A stretch of 10,403 nucleotides of DNA, from the NCBI GenBank assembly GCA_026770585.1, contig MU646498.1:111548-121950 (forward strand), written 5' to 3'. Positions 8,683-10,403 of the stretch are shown in pieces (position 1 is the first letter of the stretch; each line of letters begins with the position of its first letter). The stretch comes from Baffinella frigidus (Eukaryota; Cryptophyceae; Cryptomonadales; Baffinellaceae). The position numbers and the translations under genes were made by a program. Under the pieces are notes generated by a model. The model was not told the DNA's origin. It ran no database searches and saw nothing but the letters and a program-made list of their open reading frames with translations.

Positions 8683-10274
8683 CAACTGGTCCGGATCCTC
8701 TTCATCCCCGAGATGATTCAGCAGACCGTCCTTGCGCCATTGGTTTTTGAACACCCGTTTCCCGGTAGTCTTCGATCTACACGCTGATGACGGTGTGGTA
8801 TCCTTGGCAGCTCCTGGAGAACAAACTCTCCCGGGTGCTCAAAGTCGCGGGGAACAAATTCCAAGAAGAGGTTGGAAACAACATCTTTGCCGAGCTTGCC
8901 GAGGCGAAAGAGCGGGTGCTCTGTGGGACTTGGACGAACAGCCGGAAGAAGAAACGGAGGGTGCGATTCCGTCCTATTTTCCACTTTGATTGGGAGAGTT
9001 GCGGTGATGATCAGTTGCACCTTTTTTTTATGGCAAGACCTGTGTTCCTCGGTAGATCACCAATTACCTCTCGGGGCCGCGCGACCTGTTGGAATCTGGA
9101 CTGTGAGTCTTCCAGCCTTCCCGATTTCGCTTTCTGGAGAATTCAAACCGCTCAGAACCAAGGTTTATCACAGATGCATCTAATAAAGCGACCTGTGTTT
9201 TTAAGCATCTACCAAGCTTGAGAAAAGAGAAATTAGTGCTGCTGCTGTTCTGAAATTAACAGAAACGATTCCCAGATTTGAGGAACTTTCCTTGAAATTA
9301 AGTGAATCGATTCGGCAAGACCCTGAAGGCGAGCGGTGTCCAGGTCGGAGCGATCATTCTGCGGCTCTACACCGCGGTGTTCACCAAGCTGCAGAGCCGT
9401 GCGGAGGGCTGCAAGGTCGGATGTCGTCCCGTATTGAAATTAAATGCTCGAGGGCTGGACATTGCCGACTGCCGCTAGGTTTAGTGGAAATTGGGAAATT
9501 ACTGGAATTCCCACAACCCCCATCGGTAATATCTAGTCCCCAAGCATTTAATCTCAATATTGGGCGGGACGAGATCAGCCATCAGGTTCTCCCCGAACAT
9601 GGATTGTTAGTGCTGTTACAGTTCGGGCCTGTGGGAGTGTCCCAGCGAGAGTCGGCGTGTCTTGTAGAATCGTGACGAAGTGAATGCAGAGCTGTTTCTT
9701 TCTCTGAGCAAGAACCCTCTGAAAGATCGATGAATCCTCCCCCTCGCATGCGCATGATCAACTTGTGACACATGAGCCCTAACGGGGGGTGGGGCTCACT
9801 CCCCTGCGGGTAGGTTGGCTGGCAGCACAGAGGGTCGGTAGAATGCATTTTCCCCGAGTGTAAAAAACTCTCCCGCTGACAGATGCGCAAAGGCGACACC
9901 AAGACGATCGGGAACTTCACCAAGGCGTCCGACTCCCTCCTTCTCACAATCGCCAAGGACAAGAAGAGCACGACCTGGATCCTCGACACGATCAAATCCC
10001 GGATCCTGCACTCGCGGATCAGCCAGCTCTGCCAGGTAATGTCGAAAGCCAACGTTGGAGGAGCACGTATTTGGACTCGACTCTGGTGCAAATGGCTACA
10101 ATCAGAATTTTCAGGGGGGGGTAGAGCCCTCTTTTACACATTGTGTACTGATTCGCGTCCAAATAAGTCCTCCTTTAACGTTGGCTTTCTGCATGGCAGG
10201 GCGAGGCACCGACGCTCCTCGGCAAGCCGACTCGGACAAACTTCAGGATTGCCATCGAGCCTGGGGCAAAGGAG
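909..10274 (+). CDS. 5'-truncated multi-exon gene for an unrecognised Lys-rich helical protein (overall span)
   Basis: Exons listed separately below share one strand and compatible phases, and join into a stop-free frame of about 600 codons. The product is rich in K, E, L and A, with amphipathic helix-like stretches throughout. No signal peptide, membrane segment, zinc motif or recognised catalytic motif was seen. Introns are phase 1 from the 5' side up to 3105|3567 and phase 0 from 3664 onward. Two exons end in nearly the same motif (AEGCAK at 6740, AEGCK at 9415), which hints at internal repeats but is not proof. Neither initiator context nor stop codon is in the window: the 5' side is cut off by telomeric DNA and the 3' side runs past 10274. 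I do not recognise the family; a cytoplasmic or nuclear structural protein is only a guess. The existence of the gene is well supported, its function is not. Confidence 0.8.
1116..1229 (+). CDS. Exon b
   Basis: The acceptor is a pyrimidine-rich ccaccttttccag at 1103-1115 and the donor is GAAG|gtgact. In phase 1 it encodes QSGSIRSFTGM, then ISEELKKAKKPADKG, then DIQPFIDRITE. The segment is Lys/Glu-rich and helix-like. An in-frame ATG lies at 1148, but the frame is open across it to the acceptor and joins cleanly to exon a, so I do not take it as the start codon. If the upstream part is dead, this ATG would be the best candidate start. Confidence 0.7.
1381..1473 (+). CDS. Possible exon c
   Basis: A good acceptor (tttatttttcaactag, ending 1380) is followed by a stop-free phase-1 segment of 93 bases ending ACAG|gtttgg. 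It encodes DFWRPFSSTTPFSTAPKV, then DIVKHPRRICGWT, and joins in frame to exon d at Asp-Met-Leu. Both edges match the phase-1 pattern of the neighbouring exons. Composition is less typical (Pro/Ser/Thr-rich start), and exons b and d are also phase-compatible without it, so it may be skipped or spurious. Confidence 0.45.
1676..1835. repeat. Tandem duplication, ~77-81 bp x 2
   Basis: Two adjacent copies start CCTAGACCGTTAGTC (1676 and 1753) and end AATCCTAAAATGTCC or a close match. They differ by small indels and substitutions in A-rich parts. The segment is AT-rich and lies just before the inverted telomere-like tract. Between 1474 and 1675 I see no other feature. Confidence 0.9.
1873..2124. 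repeat. Interstitial, inverted telomere-like tract (TTTAGGG orientation)
   Basis: About 250 bases of degenerate TTTAGGG, GGTTTAGGG, GGGTTGAGGG and GGGTTCAGGG units. The orientation is opposite to the terminal array, so 909-1872 is flanked by telomeric repeats in the arrangement found at the two ends of a linear DNA. It lies inside the intron between exon c (or b) and exon d. Confidence 0.9.
2265..2880. repeat. GC-rich minisatellite, ~170-bp unit, about 3.5 copies
   Basis: Landmark GTGGGGCGCRCCTG (ATGGGGCGCACCTG in the last) recurs at about 2317, 2487, 2657 and 2833, giving periods of 170, 170 and 176. Other shared blocks are CGCAGACCTT.TCTTGTTCGTGG, CAGGAGGATCTGACCGG and GACGCGCGCGCTGTCTG. 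Open frames across it on both strands are repeat artefacts. It ends shortly before exon d. Confidence 0.9.
2968..3105 (+). CDS. Exon d
   Basis: The acceptor is gatgcccccgcag (ending 2967) and the donor CACG|gtaagc is near consensus. The phase-1 frame encodes DMLFVMPVQTASIMKTEKLL, then VKDDKDKRELRILTPEER, then TKLLEDMH. It has a charged KDDKDKRE patch followed by a helix-like LTPEERTKLLEDMH. GC content and codon use contrast with the flanking minisatellite and intron. This is one of the clearest exons in the window. Confidence 0.85.
3374..3452. repeat. Inverted repeat/hairpin with 13-bp perfect arms
   Basis: TGGTATGCTGCAG at 3374-3386 is the exact reverse complement of CTGCAGCATACCA at 3440-3452. 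A second small near-palindrome, CGTCTATAAATAGACG, lies upstream near 3324-3341. Both are in the intron between exons d and e (3106-3566), in which nothing else was seen. Confidence 0.8.
3567..3664 (+). CDS. Exon e
   Basis: The acceptor is gggcgtgcag (ending 3566) and the donor CATCAG|gtatgc. It begins in phase 1 (completing Gly from exon d) and ends in phase 0, so the phase of the gene switches here. It encodes GDRLLQRLVNLHTPDRLSDV, then LMGLKKEFGNLHQ, a leucine-rich amphipathic helix pattern. A downstream AG at 3580 (CTGCAG) would lose the phase match, so the start at 3567 is preferred. Confidence 0.85.
3819..3850. repeat. Short CCCTCAACCCTCCG tandem repeat
   Basis: A 14-base unit is repeated about 2.3 times in a C-rich stretch (3776-3855). 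It is intronic low-complexity DNA; resemblance to telomere repeats is superficial. Confidence 0.7.
4120..4343 (+). pseudogene. Possible relic of a retrotransposon integrase
   Basis: An open frame ending at 4343 contains WWSRLCSQQCDICQLRTGKH followed a little later by VNVVVDCFGATNIA. CDICQ with an upstream W resembles the end of the zinc-binding domain of Ty3/gypsy-type integrases (...C..CQ..K), and VVVDCF resembles the start of the catalytic core (VVVDRF). The usual spacing of roughly 40 residues is reduced to about 17, and no other element part is recognisable, so it would be a rearranged fragment. It sits in the intron between exons e and f. Chance similarity remains possible. Confidence 0.3.
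4414..4506 (+). CDS. Exon f
   Basis: The acceptor is gcaccccgtgcag (ending 4413) and the donor GAACAG|gtacac. It is phase 0 at both edges, 31 codons, encoding ALGLDLHDHELERCKTEGKR and then TWKKAKDENEQ. The composition is strongly charged, consistent with a helix or coiled coil. Confidence 0.85.
4583..4826. mobile_element. TIR element, 244 bp, ~45-bp inverted ends
   Basis: The left end GGTATTGTAGATTTC...GCGGAATTC..TTCAGGTCGG has a reverse-complement partner at the right end (CCGACCTGAT...AATTCCGCG...GAAATCTACAATACC). The outer 15 bases pair perfectly and the remainder is interrupted by small mismatches. It contains a 13-base poly-C run. No clear target duplication was seen. The element lies in the intron between exons f and g. 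Confidence 0.8.
4857..5005. mobile_element. Intronic TIR family, copy 1 (149 bp)
   Basis: It starts AATTTCGGGACATACCTGAA and ends CTTCCGAAATGAAAT; arms of ~40 bases pair with mismatches. The centre carries TTGCTATCTTGGGCA and the inner inverted pair GGGTGGT/ACCACCC. It is related over its whole length to 6768-6918 and 8117-8268, in the same orientation. Confidence 0.85.
5020..5155. repeat. Inverted-repeat segment enclosing a CTCGAT microsatellite
   Basis: CAACGAATGC (5020-5029) pairs perfectly with GCATTCGTTG (5146-5155). Inside is (CTCGAT)~7 at 5081-5121 followed by (CT)n at 5125-5134. Open frames with Arg-Ser or Ile-Glu dipeptide runs here are microsatellite artefacts. At 136 bp it resembles the neighbouring TIR elements in size, but the arms are short. 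Confidence 0.6.
5240..5323 (+). CDS. Exon g
   Basis: The acceptor is ccccggagggcag (ending 5239) and the donor GAAAAG|gtgcgt. It is phase 0 at both edges, 28 codons, encoding AELTNNCREKVFKRDIWDRS and then ISMDDLEK. It follows a microsatellite-bearing intron and precedes the 631-bp foldback element. Confidence 0.85.
5354..6006. mobile_element. Foldback element, 631 bp, with 11-bp flanking direct repeats
   Basis: The perfect direct repeat ATTTTAACCCC occurs at 5354-5364 and 5996-6006. Just inside, the ends are imperfectly inverted: GGAGGGGGCCCAA (5403-5415) is the exact reverse complement of TTGGGCCCCCTCC (5939-5951), with weaker pairing outward. An 11-base target duplication and long inverted ends fit a Mutator-like non-autonomous element. 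No transposase is encoded. It occupies most of the intron between exons g and h. Confidence 0.65.
6190..6272. repeat. Cluster of CCCTAG/AGGG quasi-palindromes
   Basis: Several short palindromic units (CCCTAGCAGGG, CCCTAGTAGGG and relatives, such as CCTACGAGGG and CCTAGCAGG) lie in about 80 bases, able to form alternative hairpins. They may be a degraded telomere-like or foldback fragment. Between 6007 and 6190 nothing else was recognised. Confidence 0.6.
6426..6606 (+). mobile_element. Retroposon-like element copy A with CT tail and 11-bp target duplication
   Basis: The element begins TAGGAAGGAGGATCTAGGGC and ends in a (CT)~29 tail (6547-6605). It is flanked by perfect TTTTTCAGACG repeats at 6415-6425 and 6607-6617. 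The body (~121 bp) is roughly 75% identical by eye to the body of 8627-8779 on the opposite strand. No inverted ends, so a SINE-like retroposon is the best reading. A GTATTCAAAC string weakly resembles an RNA polymerase III B box. The body also reads as RVFKHPSGKAVLLNHLGDE, similarly conserved in copy B. Confidence 0.7.
6615..6740 (+). CDS. Exon h (GC donor; acceptor supplied by a target-site duplication)
   Basis: The acceptor ctctatttttcag ends at 6614, directly after the CT tract. Phase 0, 42 codons: TITGVFEMEEDAGKEVVEHF, then KKKKKMSQLKNIFSETAEGC, then AK. The donor is AAAG|gcacgt, a GC-type donor. The first three exon bases (ACG) and the acceptor belong to an 11-bp sequence TTTTTCAGACG that is repeated perfectly at 6415-6425 across an inserted element, so the insertion duplicated the splice site. 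The run of five lysines (KKKKK) is notable. Confidence 0.85.
6768..6918. mobile_element. Intronic TIR family, copy 2 (151 bp)
   Basis: It begins AATTTTGGAAGATTACTAA and ends ATTTCGAAATGAAAT. The core GGTGGTTGATGCTATCTTGG and ACCCATGCC match copy 1. It lies 27 bases after the GC donor of exon h. The flank CATCAAT.TAATTT also matches copy 1. The remaining intron to 7149 holds no other feature I can name. Confidence 0.85.
7150..7206 (+). CDS. Exon i (short)
   Basis: This is a 57-base phase-0 segment between the acceptor ctgatccag (ending 7149) and the donor TGTCAA|gtacaa. It encodes GVFDDAIDRTGRIIQKLCQ. Frame and phase agree with exons h and j. It is short and the upstream pyrimidine tract (tttttttatcc) lies about 20 bases away, but the peptide matches the style of its neighbours (compare GVFEMEE in exon h). 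Confidence 0.65.
7287..7410 (+). CDS. Exon j (3' boundary uncertain)
   Basis: The acceptor cactctttgcag ends at 7286. Phase-0 frame encodes GPGNGLMRQIFLRVPDHPLA, then QTPELLPKIMADAASKLEMN, then T. The obvious donor is ACGG|gcaagt (GC type) at 7411, but using it leaves the exon in phase 1, while the following exon reads best in phase 0. A boundary at 7409, or at 7416 (AAG|tttccc), keeps frame but is non-canonical. The exon body is clear; the exact end is not. Confidence 0.75.
7508..7663 (+). CDS. Exon k
   Basis: The acceptor aaactgctgcag ends at 7507 and the donor is GTGAAG|gtgccc. The phase-0 frame gives 52 codons: TKGPCQSVLKLLLTILNLGA, then EHFLVKHVQAKLSQRGVAMS, then EALSSELAQIVK. It is a very helix-like Leu/Ala/Lys peptide. 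An alternative frame (starting Asp-Gln-Gly) is also open but has unlikely composition. The upstream intron is only about 97 bases, the shortest in the gene. Confidence 0.8.
7760..7906. repeat. Probable TIR/hairpin element, ~147 bp
   Basis: GTGCTACGAAGGGA (7760-7773) pairs with TCACTTCGTAGCGC (7893-7906), with 9 contiguous perfect pairs. Inside is a perfect hairpin: ATCCGTAG near 7799-7807 with CTACGGAT at 7824-7831. Its size matches the other intronic elements. It lies between exons k and l. Confidence 0.5.
7903..7947 (+). CDS. Doubtful small exon
   Basis: The phase-0 reading GCG CTT TGG...GTC AAG encodes ALWMRRLRVQAGIVK, which resembles its neighbours and ends at a strong-looking donor string (gtacgt at 7947). 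The boundaries that keep frame are one base off GT-AG rules on both sides. A canonical alternative is a 21-base microexon 7926-7946 encoding SSSRHRQ after ctcag. Exons k and l are phase-compatible without any exon here, so it may be absent from the mRNA. Confidence 0.25.
8117..8268. mobile_element. Intronic TIR family, copy 3 (152 bp)
   Basis: It begins AATTTCGGAAGATGACTTAT and ends ATCTTCCAAAATGAAAT; the inverted ends share GGAAGAT and TTATGCT. The core TTTGTGGCATGTTAGAGTG and ACCCATGCTT aligns with copies 1 and 2. It is the most diverged in the centre. Same orientation as the other two copies; it ends 25 bases before exon l. Confidence 0.8.
8294..8452 (+). CDS. Exon l
   Basis: The acceptor tcctgcgcacag ends at 8293 and the donor is TATTCG|gtgata. 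Phase 0, 53 codons: ECIENDGKMTALLTKLRDSG, then KKNFKLAVSAKKSIMEELVR, then VSAGFNQPAEYYS. It lies 25 bases after the third copy of the intronic TIR family. Helical and lysine-rich; no motif recognised. Confidence 0.85.
8627..8779 (-). mobile_element. Retroposon-like element copy B with CT tail and 11-bp target duplication
   Basis: On the minus strand the element begins TAGATCGAAGACTACCGGG and ends in a (CT)n tail (the GA tract at 8625-8680). Perfect direct repeats CACGCTGATGA flank it at 8616-8626 and 8780-8790. The body matches copy A, including GTTCAAA and AATCATCT.GG.GATGA, and translates to a similar peptide (VFKNQWRKDGLLNHLGDEED). It is inserted in the opposite orientation in the intron between exons l and m. 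Confidence 0.75.
8811..8960 (+). CDS. Exon m
   Basis: The acceptor ggtatccttggcag ends at 8810 and the donor is CGGAGG|gtgcga. Phase 0, 50 codons: LLENKLSRVLKVAGNKFQEE, then VGNNIFAELAEAKERVLCGT, then WTNSRKKKRR. The terminal SRKKKRR run looks like a monopartite nuclear-localisation type basic cluster, though that is only an inference from composition. Confidence 0.85.
9251..9319. repeat. Diverged ~42-bp direct repeat containing the splice acceptor of exon n
   Basis: TGAAATTAACAGAAACGATTCCCAG is followed about 42 bases later by TGAAATTAAGTGAATCGATTCGGCAAG, ending at the acceptor. A second short direct repeat in this intron is GACCTGTGTT near 9037 and 9189, each followed by AGATCACCAA or GCATCTACCAA. 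The rest of 8961-9250 shows nothing I can name. Confidence 0.6.
9320..9415 (+). CDS. Exon n
   Basis: The acceptor gaatcgattcggcaag ends at 9319 and the donor is TGCAAG|gtcgga. Phase 0, 32 codons: TLKASGVQVGAIILRLYTAV, then FTKLQSRAEGCK. The acceptor region is preceded by a diverged copy of itself about 42 bases upstream (TGAAATTAA...CGATTC), so a decoy or ancestral acceptor may exist near 9275. Confidence 0.8.
9420..9576. mobile_element. TIR element, ~157 bp, ~50-bp inverted ends
   Basis: The left arm GTCGTCCCG..TATTGAAATTAAATGCT..GG.CTGGACATTGCCGA pairs with the right arm read in reverse complement, CTCGTCCCG...ATATTGAGATTAAATGCTTGGGGACTAGATATTACCGA. It begins four bases after the donor of exon n. 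It is unrelated in sequence to the three-copy family but nearly the same size. Confidence 0.8.
9668..9724 (+). CDS. Possible exon o with a GA donor
   Basis: After ttgtag at 9667 a phase-0 segment of 57 bases encodes NRDEVNAELFLSLSKNPLK. The frame meets TGA seven bases past the proposed end. No GT is available; the end compatible with frame is CTGAAA|gatcga, a GA donor. GA donors are documented in dinoflagellates, so this is plausible there but would be rejected in most other lineages. Exons n and p are also in phase without it. Confidence 0.35.
9883..10035 (+). CDS. Exon p
   Basis: The acceptor ctctcccgctgacag ends at 9882 and the donor is TGCCAG|gtaatg. Phase 0, 51 codons: MRKGDTKTIGNFTKASDSLL, then LTIAKDKKSTTWILDTIKSR, then ILHSRISQLCQ. 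It is followed by a 164-base intron made almost wholly of an inverted-repeat element. Confidence 0.85.
10044..10189. mobile_element. Introner-like TIR element filling an intron (146 of 164 bp)
   Basis: GAAAGCCAACGTTGGAGGAG and the following CACGTATTTGGACTCGA pair with the reverse complement of the right end (GAAAGCCAACGTTAAAGGAG, then GACTTATTTGGACGCGA). The arms are ~40 bases. Only 8 bases separate the element from the donor (gtaatgtc) and 10 from the acceptor (tgcatggcag). Donor and acceptor junctions both read CAG|G, a possible short target duplication. Confidence 0.8.
10200..10274 (+). CDS. Exon q (last visible exon)
   Basis: The acceptor gctttctgcatggcag ends at 10199 and the donor is AAGGAG|gtcttg. 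Phase 0, 25 codons: GEAPTLLGKPTRTNFRIAIE, then PGAKE. No stop codon; the frame must continue in exons beyond the window. The donor is followed by CT-rich sequence. Confidence 0.75.
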
Positions 10275-10403
10275 GTCTTGCTCTCTCTCTCTCCCTCTCT
10301 CGCGCGCGCACGTGCGCGCGCGCTCTGGCTCTCGTTCGCTCGATTTATCTCACTCACTCACGCTCTCTCTCTTCCGATTTCTCTCTCCCCCCCCCCCCCC
10401 CCC
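10275..10403. repeat. CT-rich tract, 22-bp CG palindrome and terminal poly-C
   Basis: This is the start of the intron after exon q. CT/CTC repeats flank a perfect 22-base palindrome of alternating CG centred on CACGTG (10299-10320), a possible cruciform or Z-DNA former. The window ends in a C run (from about 10387), typical of a difficult assembly edge. Confidence 0.8.

Noticed and set aside
8461-8787. Open frames through the (GA)n tract on both strands
   Set aside because: Microsatellite artefact inside a retroposon-like insertion, within an intron.
9582-10091. 169-residue minus-strand open frame
   Set aside because: It is antisense to exon p, which has clean splice sites, correct phase and coding-like composition on the plus strand.

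Overview
The window looks like one physical end of a nuclear chromosome from a eukaryote, most likely an alga or other protist. Bases 1-908 are a degenerate CCCTAAA array, the plant/alveolate/green-algal type of telomere repeat, in the orientation expected at a left chromosome end. The rest has small GC-rich exons separated by long, AT-richer introns full of microsatellites, foldback elements and poly-C runs. The telomere type, the dense introns, the GC splice donors and the many terminal-inverted-repeat (TIR) elements inside introns fit a dinoflagellate, a chromerid or another introner-rich alga. I cannot fix the taxon from sequence alone.

Layout: 1-908 telomeric array; 909-10274 one large plus-strand gene fragment of about 15 well-supported exons plus three weaker ones; 10275-10403 intron start with CT-rich, CG-palindromic and poly-C sequence. 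No plausible single-exon gene, rRNA or tRNA was seen. Long open frames through the CT/GA and CTCGAT tracts and the telomeric or minisatellite DNA are low-complexity artefacts.

The gene: joined, the exons keep one frame for about 600 codons with no stop, giving a Lys/Glu/Leu-rich, apparently all-helical protein without a signal peptide or membrane segment. I do not recognise the family. Neither the start nor the end of the gene is present. Introns are phase 1 in the 5' part (exons up to 3105) and phase 0 in the 3' part. The first visible exon directly abuts the telomeric array, so the gene appears truncated by the chromosome end, or its upstream intron contains telomeric DNA.

The introns are the most interesting part. 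They carry three copies of one ~150-bp TIR (MITE-like) family, several unrelated inverted-repeat elements of about 135-245 bp, a 631-bp foldback element with 11-bp flanking direct repeats, two retroposon-like copies with CT tails and perfect 11-bp direct repeats (one of which duplicates a splice acceptor), and a possible retrotransposon integrase relic. One intron (10036-10199) is almost entirely a TIR element, as expected of an introner. A second, inverted telomere-like tract (1873-2124), a 77-bp duplication and a ~170-bp minisatellite fill the largest intron.
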